Source of the DNA: Lachnospiraceae bacterium
GTDB lineage: Bacteria > Bacillota > Clostridia > Lachnospirales > Lachnospiraceae
Direction: 5' to 3'
Assembly (NCBI GenBank): GCA_017441825.1
Contig: JAFRVD010000019.1
Location: forward strand, 31,157-95,156
Length of the DNA stretch: 64,000 bases
This document shows, in pieces, positions 34,852-44,758 of this stretch (positions within the stretch are counted from its first letter, which is position 1; each line of letters starts with the position of its first letter). Made by a program: the position numbers and the translations under genes. The notes under the pieces are model-generated. The model worked only from the letters and a program-made list of their open reading frames with translations, was not told where the DNA came from and ran no database searches.

Positions 34852-36513
34852 ATGACACAGCAAAAAGAGAACAATTTCCTTCTTCACGGAGGGATCCTTG
34901 CGGCGGCATCCGTGATCGTCCGGTTTATCGGACTTATCTACCGGATCCCGATGGTCAACATCATCGGTTCGGAAGGAAACGGGTATTACTCGACGGCTTA
35001 TTCCGTATACAGTATCCTGCTTCTTCTTTCTTCCTACAGCCTGCCGCTTGCTGTATCCAAGATGGTCAGCGCAAGAACGGCCACGGGAAAATGGAAGGAG
35101 ACGATGCGGGTGCTCATAGTAGCGCTTGTTTATGCGTTCGTGTTCGGCACGGCGTTTGCGCTTCTCACGTATTTCCTTGCGGATTTCTTCTGCGGGACGG
35201 TCATGAAGAGCCCGATGGCTGCGCTTCCCTTAAAGTGGATGGCGCCCACGGTCTTCATAGTTGCGTTCTTAGGCGTCCTCCGCGGCTTCTTCCAGGGCAT
35301 GCAGACCACCATTCCGACAGCCATTTCACAGATCCTTGAACAGATCGTGAACGCGGCGGTCTCCGTCGGCATGGCGGCGATCCTCGTGCAGTACGGCGTG
35401 GAGGTCGCGACTGCGCGCAGCGAAGCCTCCTACGGTCCGGCATGGGGCGCGGCCGGCGGTACGATCGGCACCGGCGCGGGCGCACTTATAGCGCTGATTT
35501 TCTGCATCGTGATCTTTATAGGCTTCAGCAAGCATCTTCGGAAATACGTCAAGAGAGATAAGACCGCAAAGAAGATCGAAAGCTATTCAGGGCTCACCAG
35601 GATCCTGTTTTTAACGGCCGTTCCGGTCATCCTGAGCACAGCCTCCTATAACTGCGTCGATATCATCGACAACGCCGTATTCAACAACTACATGAACCGT
35701 GCGGGGTATACCTTCACGGAATACAACTCCATCTGGGGCGATTACAACAGCGCGTACCTTCTGATCGTGCACCTGCCCATCGCGCTGGCATCGGCCATAG
35801 GCGCGGCGCTGGTACCGTCGCTCACTGCGGCGTTCGAGCTCCGCGACAGGGAAGCGGTGCTTTCCAAGATCGCGCTGACTGTCCGCGTGACGCTTCTCAT
35901 TGCCATCCCGTGCGCGTTCGGGCTGATCGCGATCGGCGGCAACCTCGCGAAGCTCCTGTTCGGCGGCATCTCGGAAGAGGCGCAGAAATATCTGGTAGCG
36001 GGCGGCCTTGCAGTCATTTTCTACTCGCTTGCGACTGTTACGAACGCGATCCTCCAGGGGCTCGACCACGTGGAAAAGCCCATGCTGCACGCACTGATCA
36101 GCCTGGTCGTCCACACGCTGTTCCTGCTCCTGTTCCTTTTTGTGTTCAAGCTTGAGATCTTTGCGGTCATTCTGGCATACGTCATCTTCAGCATGGTGAT
36201 GTGCGCTCTCAACCTGATCTCCATCTACAGGCTCACCGGGTATACGCCTGAGCCTGTCCATACCATACTGCTTCCTGCCGGCATCTCTGCGATCCTCGTG
36301 ATGTTCTGCTTCCTCATCTCGTTCATCTTCAGCAGGTTCCTGTCCGGCCGGATCATGCACCTCATGATCGTTGTGGTCTGCCTGATCTTCGGCGCAGCCC
36401 TGTATTTCGCAGGCATCCTGCTGACAGGCTGCCTCACAAAGGAACAGATCCTGGAGCTGCCTTTCGGCGAACGGATCCTCGGATTCTCTGAAAAGCTCCA
36501 CCTGGTCCGGTAA
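34852..36513 (+). CDS. SpoVB/MurJ-like polysaccharide flippase
   Basis: A 553-residue membrane protein with about fourteen hydrophobic segments of the MOP/MVF superfamily (SpoVB, YtgP/MurJ-like). The opening LLHGGILAAASVIVRFIGLIYRIP and following NIIGSEGNGYYSTAYSVY are family hallmarks, shown here only in part by position (residues 8-50). Such proteins move lipid-linked cell wall precursors across the membrane. The ATG at 34852 follows GGGAGG; an earlier in-frame start lies within ybeY. It precedes the flavoprotein pair by six bases. Confidence 0.85.
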   Translation: MTQQKENNFLLHGGILAAASVIVRFIGLIYRIPMVNIIGSEGNGYYSTAYSVYSILLLLSSYSLPLAVSKMVSARTATGKWKETMRVLIVALVYAFVFGTAFALLTYFLADFFCGTVMKSPMAALPLKWMAPTVFIVAFLGVLRGFFQGMQTTIPTAISQILEQIVNAAVSVGMAAILVQYGVEVATARSEASYGPAWGAAGGTIGTGAGALIALIFCIVIFIGFSKHLRKYVKRDKTAKKIESYSGLTRILFLTAVPVILSTASYNCVDIIDNAVFNNYMNRAGYTFTEYNSIWGDYNSAYLLIVHLPIALASAIGAALVPSLTAAFELRDREAVLSKIALTVRVTLLIAIPCAFGLIAIGGNLAKLLFGGISEEAQKYLVAGGLAVIFYSLATVTNAILQGLDHVEKPMLHALISLVVHTLFLLLFLFVFKLEIFAVILAYVIFSMVMCALNLISIYRLTGYTPEPVHTILLPAGISAILVMFCFLISFIFSRFLSGRIMHLMIVVVCLIFGAALYFAGILLTGCLTKEQILELPFGERILGFSEKLHLVR

Positions 36514-36519
36514 GGTTTT

Positions 36520-37737
36520 ATGAAAAAGATCCTGATCGTGGGCGGCGGTGCCTCAGGGCTTGCGGCAGCCATTTCTGCCGCGGAAGCCGGGGCAGCGCCG
36601 GTCCTCATCGAAGCCCGGGAACAGACCGGGAAAAAGCTCCTTAAGACCGGCTCAGGCCGGTGCAACTTCACAAATGCGTATATGGACCCGGACCGCTATT
36701 ACGGCGGCCCCGGGTTTATTCGTTCTTTTCTCGGCCGTTTTTCCACAGAGGACTGCCTCGGATTTTTCGGAGAACTCGGACTTCTCGCCCGTGAACGGGA
36801 CGGGTATTACTATCCGTATTCGAACAGTGCGGCGTCCGTCCTTTCCGTCCTGAATGCGCGTCTCCGCGCCCTTCAGGTACCCGTCCTTATGAACAGCCCG
36901 GTCACACACGCGTCCGTCCTTCCGGACGGCTGCTTTTCCGTGAAGGCGGGAGAACAGACGCTTACGGGAGACTCCCTGATCATTTCTTCAGGCTCTCCTG
37001 CCGGCGCCGATGCCCCTGCCGGCCCCTTCTCCTGGTTTCCGGAGCTGAAAGTCCTCCGCGTAACACCGTACCTTCCCGCCCTCACCATGCTTTACGGCAG
37101 CGAAGGCTGTGAACGCGTCTGGGACGGGGTCCGATGCCGCGGGTCCGTGACTGCCCTCGGCCGTACGGAAACCGGCGAGCTCCAGCTTCTTGCAAAAGGG
37201 ATCTCCGGGATCCCGGTATTTCAGGTGAGCCGGATGGCGGTCCGGGCGCTTCAGGAAAACGAACCCGTGACTGCGGAGCTCGACTTTATGCCGGATTACG
37301 GCAGCGAAGAAGTGCGCCGGCTCCTTACGGAAGCTTCGGATCCTGACCGCGGAACCGGGACGAAAACTCTGGAAGAGCTTCTCCGGGGCTGGCTTCCGAG
37401 GAAGCTGATTCCCGTGATCTTAAGACGCGCGGGACTGTTTTCGGACCGGGAGGTCTCAGGGCTTTCCGGGAAGGAAACCGGAAGCCTTAGAGAGGCACTG
37501 AAGCATTTTACGTACCGTGTGACGGGGAACGGCTCGTTCCGCGAAGCTCAGACGGTATCCGGAGGGGTCGATACGGCGGAGCTTAACGATGACTTTGAGG
37601 CAAGGAAGATCCCCGGCCTTTATTTTACGGGGGAGACGGTGGACATCGACGGCATGTGTGGAGGCTACAACCTGCATTTCGCGTTCGGAAGCGGCATCAT
37701 TGCAGGCAAGGCTGCGGCACGGGAACTGAATGCATGA
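36520..37737 (+). CDS. HI0933/BaiN-like FAD flavoprotein
   Basis: A 405-residue NAD(P)/FAD-dependent oxidoreductase of the HI0933 (YhiN, BaiN-like) family. FAD motif GGGASGLAAAISAA at residues 8-21, KTGSGRCNFTN, and the C-terminal FTGETVDIDGMCGGYNLHFAFGSG are diagnostic, the last seen at about residues 370-393. The reaction of most members is unknown; BaiN acts in bile-acid dehydroxylation. It shares an ATGA overlap with the following FAD protein. Confidence 0.87.
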   Translation: MKKILIVGGGASGLAAAISAAEAGAAPVLIEAREQTGKKLLKTGSGRCNFTNAYMDPDRYYGGPGFIRSFLGRFSTEDCLGFFGELGLLARERDGYYYPYSNSAASVLSVLNARLRALQVPVLMNSPVTHASVLPDGCFSVKAGEQTLTGDSLIISSGSPAGADAPAGPFSWFPELKVLRVTPYLPALTMLYGSEGCERVWDGVRCRGSVTALGRTETGELQLLAKGISGIPVFQVSRMAVRALQENEPVTAELDFMPDYGSEEVRRLLTEASDPDRGTGTKTLEELLRGWLPRKLIPVILRRAGLFSDREVSGLSGKETGSLREALKHFTYRVTGNGSFREAQTVSGGVDTAELNDDFEARKIPGLYFTGETVDIDGMCGGYNLHFAFGSGIIAGKAAARELNA

Positions 37738-39317
37738 TCATAGAAATAAAGCTGCCTGTACAGTATCAAGAAGAACAGCTCATGAACAGGATCTCGCGGG
37801 AAGCGAAGCTTCCGCGCGGGAAGATCCGGGAGTACCGGATCCTCCGGAGGAGCCTGGATGCCCGGAAAAAGCCTGAACTATATTACGTCATGAAGATCGC
37901 TGTGAACGAGGGAACTTCATATGAGCCTAAGGTCTCCCCGCGGTTTTCACGAATGGTCCCCGAAGAGCTGAGAAGACGCGTATATATTGCGGGGGCGGGA
38001 CCCGCCGGGCTCTTTGCAGCGCTTGCGCTTACGGAAGCCGGCGTGCCCGTGACTGTCCTTGAACGAGGGCATGACGTAGACAAAAGGACTGAGGATGCCG
38101 CCCGGTTTTTTGAGACAGGAGAGCTGAACCCGCATTCGAACGTCCAGTTCGGCGAAGGCGGCGCCGGGACCTTTTCCGACGGCAAGCTGAACACGAGGAC
38201 CACGGACCCTGACGGGCTGAACCAGAAGGTCCTCTATGAGTTTTACAAGGCCGGTGCGCCGGAGGAAGTCCTCTATGACGCGAGGCCGCACGTCGGGACG
38301 GACGTCCTTGCCGTGGTCGTGAAAAGCCTGCGGGAAAAGATCATTTCGGGAGGCGGTGAATTCCGGTTCTCATCCTGTGTGGCAGACGTAAGTACGGAAG
38401 ACGGGAAGCTTGCCGGGATCTTCGTGAAAAACACGGACGACCCGGACGCTGCCTATGAGTTTCTTCCGGCAGACGTATTGATCCTCGCCTGCGGACATTC
38501 CGCACGGGACACGTACCGGATGCTTTTTTCTCACGGTATCGTGATGCAGGAGAAGCCCTTTGCGGCAGGCATCCGGATCGAGCATCCTCAGGAAATGATT
38601 ACAAAAGCCCAGTACGGGACTCCGGAAAAAGCCACGGACGCGGCTTCCTATATGCTGACCGCAAAGGCCGGGGACGGAAGAGGCGTATACTCTTTCTGCA
38701 TGTGCCCGGGCGGATACGTTGTGAACGCATCATCGGAACCTATGAGGCTCGCCGTAAACGGCATGAGCTATTCGGGAAGGGATTCCCGGAACGCGAATTC
38801 CGGGATCGTCGTACAGGTCAGTCCTTCGGATTATCCCGGAGAGGGACCGCTTTCCGGCATCCGCTTCCAGGAAGAGATGGAGGAGCGGGCGTACAGGGCC
38901 GCGGGCGGAAGGATCCCGGTCCAGTGCTACGGAGATTTCAGAGACAACAGAATGACGGAGGCCTTCGGCAACGTCCTTCCTGAGATGAAAGGCGCGTACG
39001 CGTTCGGGAATCTCCGCGAGGTCCTGCCGGAAGTGATTTCCCGGGCGATCCTGGACGCGATGCCGGTATTCGGAAAGAAGCTCCGCGGCTTTGACCGGGA
39101 GGACGCCGTGATGTCCGCCGTAGAGAGCAGGACGTCGTCCCCCGTACGGATCGTCCGGGATGAGCGCGGCGAAAGCAGCCTTTCAGGCCTTTATCCTGCG
39201 GGAGAAGGCGCGGGATACGCCGGCGGGATCGTGTCGTCCGCAATAGACGGCATCAGGACCGCCGCTCACGTGATCGACCGGATACTCTCCGGCACAAATG
39301 AAGGGAGGGATTCATGA
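37734..39317 (+). CDS. FAD-dependent dehydrogenase, COG2509-like
   Basis: A 527-residue protein. Residues about 1-80 form a small basic alpha/beta domain, then the FAD motif GAGPAGLFAALAL (about 86-98), NVQFGEGGAGTFSDGKL and a long substrate domain (CGHSARDTY, GVYSFCMCPGG). The C-terminus has YPAGEGAGYAGGIVSSAIDG. Widespread in Firmicutes, with no assigned reaction. The ATG at 37734 overlaps the preceding stop as ATGA, and its own stop overlaps rlmH by four bases. Confidence 0.85.
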   Translation: MIIEIKLPVQYQEEQLMNRISREAKLPRGKIREYRILRRSLDARKKPELYYVMKIAVNEGTSYEPKVSPRFSRMVPEELRRRVYIAGAGPAGLFAALALTEAGVPVTVLERGHDVDKRTEDAARFFETGELNPHSNVQFGEGGAGTFSDGKLNTRTTDPDGLNQKVLYEFYKAGAPEEVLYDARPHVGTDVLAVVVKSLREKIISGGGEFRFSSCVADVSTEDGKLAGIFVKNTDDPDAAYEFLPADVLILACGHSARDTYRMLFSHGIVMQEKPFAAGIRIEHPQEMITKAQYGTPEKATDAASYMLTAKAGDGRGVYSFCMCPGGYVVNASSEPMRLAVNGMSYSGRDSRNANSGIVVQVSPSDYPGEGPLSGIRFQEEMEERAYRAAGGRIPVQCYGDFRDNRMTEAFGNVLPEMKGAYAFGNLREVLPEVISRAILDAMPVFGKKLRGFDREDAVMSAVESRTSSPVRIVRDERGESSLSGLYPAGEGAGYAGGIVSSAIDGIRTAAHVIDRILSGTNEGRDS

Positions 39318-39793
39318 AACTGACCCTTCTGTGCGTCGGAAAGCTCAAGGAAGCTTACTGGAAGGACGCTCTTTCAGAATATGTAAAACGGCTCTCGCGC
39401 TACGGGAAGACGGAGATCGTTGAAGCTGCCGACGAGCGGACAACGGAAAACGCACCCGCGGCAGAGGACCTCAGGGTGATCAATGAGGAAGGACAGAGGC
39501 TCCTCTCAAAGATCCCGAAAGGTTCTTACGTGATCGCGCTTGCGATCGACGGGGAAGCTTTCGACAGCGTCGGGATGGCGGAACGGATCCGGGCGCTCGG
39601 AAATTCGGGAAAGAGCCAACTTGTGTTTATCATCGGCGGGTCGTTAGGGCTTTCTCAGGAAGTACTGTCCAGGGCTGACGAACGCTGGTCGTTTTCCAGG
39701 CTCACGTTCCCGCACCAGATGATGCGGGTGATCCTCGCGGAGCAGCTGTACCGGTCCTTCCGGATCATCAATAACGAGCCGTATCATAAGTGA
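39314..39793 (+). CDS. rlmH: 23S rRNA pseudouridine(1915) N3-methyltransferase
   Basis: SPOUT-class methyltransferase that modifies helix 69 of 23S rRNA in the 70S ribosome. The 159-residue protein ends in the knot signature LTFPHQMMRVILAEQLYR-(A/S)-F-RI with NEPYHK, and contains FIIGGSLGLS for S-adenosylmethionine binding. It overlaps the FAD protein upstream by four bases. Confidence 0.95.
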   Translation: MKLTLLCVGKLKEAYWKDALSEYVKRLSRYGKTEIVEAADERTTENAPAAEDLRVINEEGQRLLSKIPKGSYVIALAIDGEAFDSVGMAERIRALGNSGKSQLVFIIGGSLGLSQEVLSRADERWSFSRLTFPHQMMRVILAEQLYRSFRIINNEPYHK

Positions 39794-39835
39794 CGGCCCG
39801 TATAGCATTAGTGTGTGAAAAATTAAGGAGCAGTC

Positions 39836-40300
39836 ATGCGTTTTGTCATACAGAGGGTCACGGAAAGCAGCGTGACGGTGGATAACGAAGTCCTCGGAAT
39901 GATCGGAAAGGGGCTCATAGTCCTCATCGGCGTATCGCGGGAGGATACGGAGGAGACTGCGGAGAAGATGGTGAAAAAGCTTCTGAACCTCCGGATCTTT
40001 GAGGATGAAAACGGAAAAACGAATCTGTCGCTTTCGGACGTAAAGGGGGCGCTTCTTCTGATCTCCCAGTTTACCCTGTACGCGGACCTTCGGCGGGGGA
40101 ACCGGCCGGGCTTTACGGACGCGGGGGACCCTGAAGATGCGGAGCGCCTGTATGAATACATAGTCGATCTCTGCAGAAAGTCGGTCCCGGACGTCCAAAA
40201 AGGCCGTTTTGGGGCGGATATGAAGGTTTCCCTGATCAACGATGGACCGTTTACGATCCTGCTGGATTCGGCCGTTTTTGATGCGCCAAGACGGGGCTGA
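39836..40300 (+). CDS. dtd: D-aminoacyl-tRNA deacylase
   Basis: Hydrolyses D-amino acids from tRNA as a proofreading step. The 154-residue protein opens [16 protein letters not shown] and carries the catalytic-site motifs SQFTLYAD and NDGPFT, with RRGNRPGF between. An AAGGAG site precedes the ATG. A methyltransferase gene begins one base after its stop. Confidence 0.94.
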   Translation: MRFVIQRVTESSVTVDNEVLGMIGKGLIVLIGVSREDTEETAEKMVKKLLNLRIFEDENGKTNLSLSDVKGALLLISQFTLYADLRRGNRPGFTDAGDPEDAERLYEYIVDLCRKSVPDVQKGRFGADMKVSLINDGPFTILLDSAVFDAPRRG

Positions 40301-40301
40301 C

Positions 40302-41084
40302 ATGGACGGTCTCATTGCCTATTACGGAAAATTCAGCGAGGAAAAGCGGCTGAAGTCACAGTACGGAAAGGTCGAATGGCTCACGACTCTTATGAAGATC
40401 CGTGAGGTGATCGGCGGAAGGCAGGGACTCAGGATCCTGGACATCGGTGCCGGGACCGGCGCGTACGCGCTTCCGCTTGCCGAAGAAGGCCATGACGTGA
40501 CCGCAGTTGAGCTCGTGCCTTATCACCTCGGGATCCTCCGCCAGAAAGCGGAGCGGGCCGGCCTATCTTTGACCTTGCGTCAGGGAAACGCGCTGGACCT
40601 TTCAAAGATCCCGGACGGTTCTTTTGACGTCGTCCTCCTGTTCGGGCCGCTTTACCATCTCTTTACGAAAGAGGACAAGGTCAGGGCGCTTACGGAGGCC
40701 GCCCGGAAGCTCGATGAGACCGGAATGCTTTTTGCGGGTTACGTCATGAACGAGTACGCCGTCCTGAAGTACGGTTTCCTGGAGGGGCATATCCGGGAAT
40801 CCTTTGATAAAGGAAAGCTCGGGCCCGGTTTCCGCGTCCTGAATACGGAAGAAGACCTGTTCTCGTTTGACCGGCTCTCGGATATGGATGAATACCGGAA
40901 GGAAGCCGGGCTTACTCTTATAAAGCGGTTCTCCCAGGACGGCCCTACGCACTACTTCCGGCAGACCGTTACGGAAATGGACGAAGAGACTTTTTCCCTT
41001 TATATGGAATATCACCTCGCGACGTGCGAACGCGGGGACCTCATTGGCGCAGGCTGCCATACGGCGGAGATCCTTGCGCGATAG
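40302..41084 (+). CDS. Class I SAM-dependent methyltransferase
   Basis: A 260-residue protein with SAM-binding motif I ILDIGAGTGAYALPLA and a following acidic residue in VTAVELVPYH, then VVLLFGPLYHL as a post-II/IV motif. It is a small-molecule or macromolecule methyltransferase of undefined substrate. The ATG at 40302 lies one base after dtd; the longer in-frame extension is inside dtd and is rejected. Confidence 0.8.
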   Translation: MDGLIAYYGKFSEEKRLKSQYGKVEWLTTLMKIREVIGGRQGLRILDIGAGTGAYALPLAEEGHDVTAVELVPYHLGILRQKAERAGLSLTLRQGNALDLSKIPDGSFDVVLLFGPLYHLFTKEDKVRALTEAARKLDETGMLFAGYVMNEYAVLKYGFLEGHIRESFDKGKLGPGFRVLNTEEDLFSFDRLSDMDEYRKEAGLTLIKRFSQDGPTHYFRQTVTEMDEETFSLYMEYHLATCERGDLIGAGCHTAEILAR

Positions 41085-41110
41085 ACGATCACTTTACGGG
41101 AGGATTATTA

Positions 41111-42232
41111 ATGGGAAGACTGAAACAGAACGTGAGAGGAGTAAACCTCGGCAACTGGCTGGTTCTGGAAAAATGGATGAATCCGGCCATGTTTTCTGAT
41201 ACGGAAGCGCTGGACGAATACCACCTTCCCAGAATGCTTCCGGAAGCCGTCTACCGTGAGCGGATCCGGACGCACAGAAACGAGTATATCACGGAGCGGG
41301 ACTTCACAAGGATCGCCTCCTGGGGCTTCGGCCTTGTCAGGATCCCCGTGCCGTTCTTCATTTTCGGAGACGTCCCGCCATTCATCGGCTGCATCGAAGA
41401 GCTCGATAAAGCGATGAGCTGGGCCGAGGCTTACGGGCTGAAGGTCCTCATTGATCTCCATACGGCGCCGGGCTGCCAGAACGGCTTTGACAACGGCGGC
41501 ATGCAGAACATCCTGACGTTCGGGCAGGATCCGGCAGACGTGGAATTCGTCTATACAGTCCTCGAGCGCCTTTCAGAGCGCTACGGGAAACGGCAGGGAC
41601 TTTTCGGCATAGAGATCCTGAACGAGCCGATGGTCCGCGCCGCTTATGAAATGATGCACATGGCGGAACGGAGGGGCGAGACGAACGATCCGGAGCTTGC
41701 CGCTAAATCCGAGCCGCTCACAATGGAATTCCTGAGGTCCTTCTACGACACCGCCTACGACCGTATGCGCGCGTTCCTTCCGGAGGACAAGGCGGTCGTG
41801 ATACACGACGCGTTTCTTCTGGACGCCTGGAAGGATTTCTGGCAGGACGGGGATCATAAGAACGTGATCCTTGACACCCACCAGTATCTCATGATGATCG
41901 AACGTCCGGGCGAAGGCCCCGCGGGAGAAGAACGGTACCGTGAATTCCTGGAAGATGTCGGCAGCCGTATCGAAGAAATGGAAAAGTATTTCCCGGTAGT
42001 GACCGGCGAGTGGTGTCTCTCAAACGGTGCGGTCACGCGCATGGAGGATCCGGAGGAACGGAAAGCCTTTTACCGGTTCCTTTCAGACCTTGAGATCCGT
42101 GAGTGGAACCGGGGCTCCGGCTATATCTACTGGTCCTATAAGCTTCTGATCGACACGGTGAACGGCGGCGCGAAGTTTACGGACGCGTGGGACCTCGGCA
42201 GATGCCGGGATTTCGGCTGGTTTACAGACTGA
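41111..42232 (+). CDS. GH5 exo-beta-1,3-glucanase-like enzyme, cytoplasmic
   Basis: A 373-residue retaining glycosidase resembling the GH5_9 (exo-1,3-glucanase) branch: GVNLGNWLVLEKWM at the N-terminus, IDLHTAPGCQNGFDNGG, acid/base Glu172 in IEILNEPM and nucleophile Glu300 in VVTGEW. There is no signal peptide, so it should act on imported oligosaccharides. The ATG at 41111 follows GGGAGG. Its close neighbour is an alpha/beta hydrolase 25 bases downstream, and an MFS transporter is convergent. Confidence 0.85.
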   Translation: MGRLKQNVRGVNLGNWLVLEKWMNPAMFSDTEALDEYHLPRMLPEAVYRERIRTHRNEYITERDFTRIASWGFGLVRIPVPFFIFGDVPPFIGCIEELDKAMSWAEAYGLKVLIDLHTAPGCQNGFDNGGMQNILTFGQDPADVEFVYTVLERLSERYGKRQGLFGIEILNEPMVRAAYEMMHMAERRGETNDPELAAKSEPLTMEFLRSFYDTAYDRMRAFLPEDKAVVIHDAFLLDAWKDFWQDGDHKNVILDTHQYLMMIERPGEGPAGEERYREFLEDVGSRIEEMEKYFPVVTGEWCLSNGAVTRMEDPEERKAFYRFLSDLEIREWNRGSGYIYWSYKLLIDTVNGGAKFTDAWDLGRCRDFGWFTD

Positions 42233-42257
42233 TACAGTCAGGAAGGGAGGATATTGT

Positions 42258-43247
42258 ATGAAAGAAAAGAAAACCTGGAAAAAGAACCCGGCGCTGATCA
42301 TCCTGGGTGGTGCTGGCATCCTGTTCACGTCCTTTATCGGATCGATCGCAGCCATCCTTTATATCATGGCGTTCCGCAGGAAGCCGCTGAGCTTTGCAAG
42401 AAAAGTCTTAAACGGCGCGGACAAAGAGCCGACTGAGCAGGAAAAGAAGCACAACGCGCTTAGTGAGGAAACGGTGGAATGGCTTAAGACGCAGCGGACC
42501 TCTGAACTCACCATCCGTTCCATGGACGGCCTGAAGCTATACGGGACGATGATCTGGGCCGGCGGAGACGCAAAGAAGACCGTCATGTGCTTCCACGGGT
42601 TCCATGCGGTGCCCACGGGTGACTTTGCCGGCATCATGCAGGCGTACGTCCGTAACGGCATCAACGTGTTCCTGGCGGAGAACCGTGCGCACGGACGCTC
42701 TGAAGGCGATCTCCTGGGCTTCTCCTGGAAGGACCGGAGGGACATCATCGAATGGGCGGAGCTCCTCGTCAATATCCTGGGAGAGAACTGTGAACTCTAT
42801 CTTCACGGCGTATCCATGGGTGCCGGCGCCGTCATGATGGCGTCCGGTGAAATGGACCTGCCGGACCAGGTCAAGGGCATCATCGAAGACTGCGGCTTTA
42901 CCTCTCTTGTTGGCGAATTCCTGCACGTCTTCCCTGTGACCGCACGGTTCATCCGGAAGCCGGTCATCTTCATCGACACCATAGTGAACCGGATCCTGAA
43001 CGGCTACTGGCTGGAGCAGGCGAATTCCCTGAAGCAGATCGACAAAAACCACCGCCCGTACCTCTGCATCCACGGCGGAAACGACACCTTTGTCCCCACG
43101 GAGTATGTGTACAGGATCTACAACCGGATCGGCGTGGAGAAGGATATCCTGGTAGTGCCCGGCGCGGAGCACGCGAAGAGCTTCACGGTTGACCCGGAAG
43201 GTTACGAAAAGAAGATCGTCGAGTTTGTGAATAAGTACCCTGCGTGA
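42258..43247 (+). CDS. Membrane-anchored alpha/beta hydrolase
   Basis: A 329-residue protein with a basic N-terminus, one membrane helix (about residues 11-36) and an alpha/beta-hydrolase domain. The nucleophile elbow is HGVSMGAG, the acid lies in HGGNDTFVPTEY and the catalytic His in GAEHAKSF. The fold resembles serine aminopeptidase/lysophospholipase-like hydrolases (cinnamoyl-esterase-like). The N-terminus probably stays at the membrane. A possible partner of the neighbouring GH5 enzyme for esterified glycosides, by inference only. Confidence 0.8.
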   Translation: MKEKKTWKKNPALIILGGAGILFTSFIGSIAAILYIMAFRRKPLSFARKVLNGADKEPTEQEKKHNALSEETVEWLKTQRTSELTIRSMDGLKLYGTMIWAGGDAKKTVMCFHGFHAVPTGDFAGIMQAYVRNGINVFLAENRAHGRSEGDLLGFSWKDRRDIIEWAELLVNILGENCELYLHGVSMGAGAVMMASGEMDLPDQVKGIIEDCGFTSLVGEFLHVFPVTARFIRKPVIFIDTIVNRILNGYWLEQANSLKQIDKNHRPYLCIHGGNDTFVPTEYVYRIYNRIGVEKDILVVPGAEHAKSFTVDPEGYEKKIVEFVNKYPA

Positions 43248-43260
43248 CCTTTGGCCGCGC

Positions 43261-43304
43261 AAAAAAACGATCCCGCCCGGACTTCCAGGTTCAGGCGGGA
43301 TCGT
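43261..43304 (-). terminator. Terminator of the MFS gene
   Basis: An 11-bp perfect stem (43267-43277 with 43294-43304) is followed on the minus strand by seven T residues (43267-43261). It may also slow plus-strand read-through from the hydrolase gene. Confidence 0.85.
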
Positions 43305-43312
43305 CTTAGTGT

Positions 43313-44656
43313 TCAGTGTGAAATGCCTACGCCGTGCTTCTGGATCTTCGGCTTCGGGATGTGCAGGACCCTTTCGCCGAACGGGAAGGAGCCTATGTAG
43401 AAGATGAGGCCGAACAGGATGAGCACCGCCGCCAGCCGGTAAAAGATCCGGATCCCCAGCGCGGCGATGATGAACCCGCCCGCGAGGTTCCCGATAATGC
43501 CTGCAAGTGACACCATGGAGCCGTTCAGCGTCTGAGCCGTAGCCTTTAAGTCTGCCGGCGCGAGCGTCGCCACGTAGTTCGAGCCCGCGGCTATATGGAG
43601 GCCTCCGGCCAGGCCCTGCAGCGTGCTGATGGCCAGAATCCCCCAGAAGCCCGTGCAGAGGCTGTAGCCTAAAGCTTCTCCCATGTAGAGCGCGCCTGAC
43701 GCGAACAGGAGATAGTAGAGCGGGACCTTGTTCCGAACACGGTCCATGAGAAGGAGCATCGGCACCTCGATGAACGCCTTGAAGCCCGTGATGTAGCCGA
43801 TGGTCGCGGAATCAACATTGACCTCGGACATGAGATACGGCAGGAATGCGTACACGCAGGCGAGCGGAACCTGGATGACCATCGCGTATACGAGATACGT
43901 CATATAGTAATAGTTTTTAAAGAGCTCACCAAAGTGCATGTCCCGGAAACGGAGGCGCTTTGCCGAACGGGAATTCAGGTCGTCCTCTATGGACATGACT
44001 ACTAAAAGCAGTATAAAGATGGAGACCGCGAACAGGGTAAACGTAAGCCTCGTCCCCTTGTTCGACTGAGTCACTTCGTTGATCTTCGTGATCACGAAGC
44101 CGAGCGTAATGCCCACAATGCCGAAGCTGACAGATCCGGTCGACCGGATGGCGCCGAAGTTCATTCCGTGCTTGTTGCAGGCGCGGACGGTCCAGTTGTC
44201 AATGAGGGAGGACAGCGGCATCCTGAAGAAATTCGAGAACGGGATGACTATAAAGAGCAGGGAGATGCCCAGCACGGAAACGTCCACGAACGGGATCAGG
44301 AAGTACGTGACCGCGGACGCGATGATCAGGATGATGAGGATCTTTTTAATGGAACGTAGCTTGTCGCTGATGGTCCCCCAGAAGGGCGTGCTGAATACGC
44401 CCACAGCGTTGTTCAGCGAATTGATGATGCCGACCCGTACGGAATCCCAGCCGATGGACTGGAGGAAGATCGTGAGATAAGAGCAGAAGCAGAATGAGAA
44501 CCAGAAGGAGATGCTCATCCCGGAAAACTTCATGAACAGCTTCTTGAATTCCTTCGGGGAAAGTTCTCCGCCCGCCTCCCCGTTTTCGGGAGACGCGCCC
44601 CGCGCTTCCTGAAGCGCTTCAGTGTATGCCGCCTGTTTCAGTGATTCTGTTCCCAT
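43313..44656 (-). CDS. MFS transporter, sugar/nucleoside-type
   Basis: A 447-residue membrane transporter with about twelve hydrophobic segments and a hydrophilic N-terminal tail of about 35 residues. Segment FSTPFWGTISDKLRSIKK fits the loop 2-3 motif of the major facilitator superfamily (GxLxDRxGRR-like), and overall it resembles the MFS_1_like/LacY-NHS group. It may import a disaccharide or glycoside for the two intracellular GH5 enzymes; this is inference. It has its own promoter and terminator. Confidence 0.82.
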   Translation of the reverse strand: MGTESLKQAAYTEALQEARGASPENGEAGGELSPKEFKKLFMKFSGMSISFWFSFCFCSYLTIFLQSIGWDSVRVGIINSLNNAVGVFSTPFWGTISDKLRSIKKILIILIIASAVTYFLIPFVDVSVLGISLLFIVIPFSNFFRMPLSSLIDNWTVRACNKHGMNFGAIRSTGSVSFGIVGITLGFVITKINEVTQSNKGTRLTFTLFAVSIFILLLVVMSIEDDLNSRSAKRLRFRDMHFGELFKNYYYMTYLVYAMVIQVPLACVYAFLPYLMSEVNVDSATIGYITGFKAFIEVPMLLLMDRVRNKVPLYYLLFASGALYMGEALGYSLCTGFWGILAISTLQGLAGGLHIAAGSNYVATLAPADLKATAQTLNGSMVSLAGIIGNLAGGFIIAALGIRIFYRLAAVLILFGLIFYIGSFPFGERVLHIPKPKIQKHGVGISH

Positions 44657-44696
44657 GATGACTCCTCCTGCTGTCTTCGGTAGACCGTCAACAACT

Positions 44697-44724
44697 ATAA
44701 TAGAATATCGTCACCCGTTGTCAA
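44697..44724 (-). promoter_or_regulatory. Promoter of the MFS gene
   Basis: On the minus strand: a perfect TTGACA (44724-44719), a 16-base spacer and TATTAT (44702-44697). Confidence 0.7.
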
Positions 44725-44758
44725 TACCTAAAAAAATAGGAAATATGAAGGACGGTGC

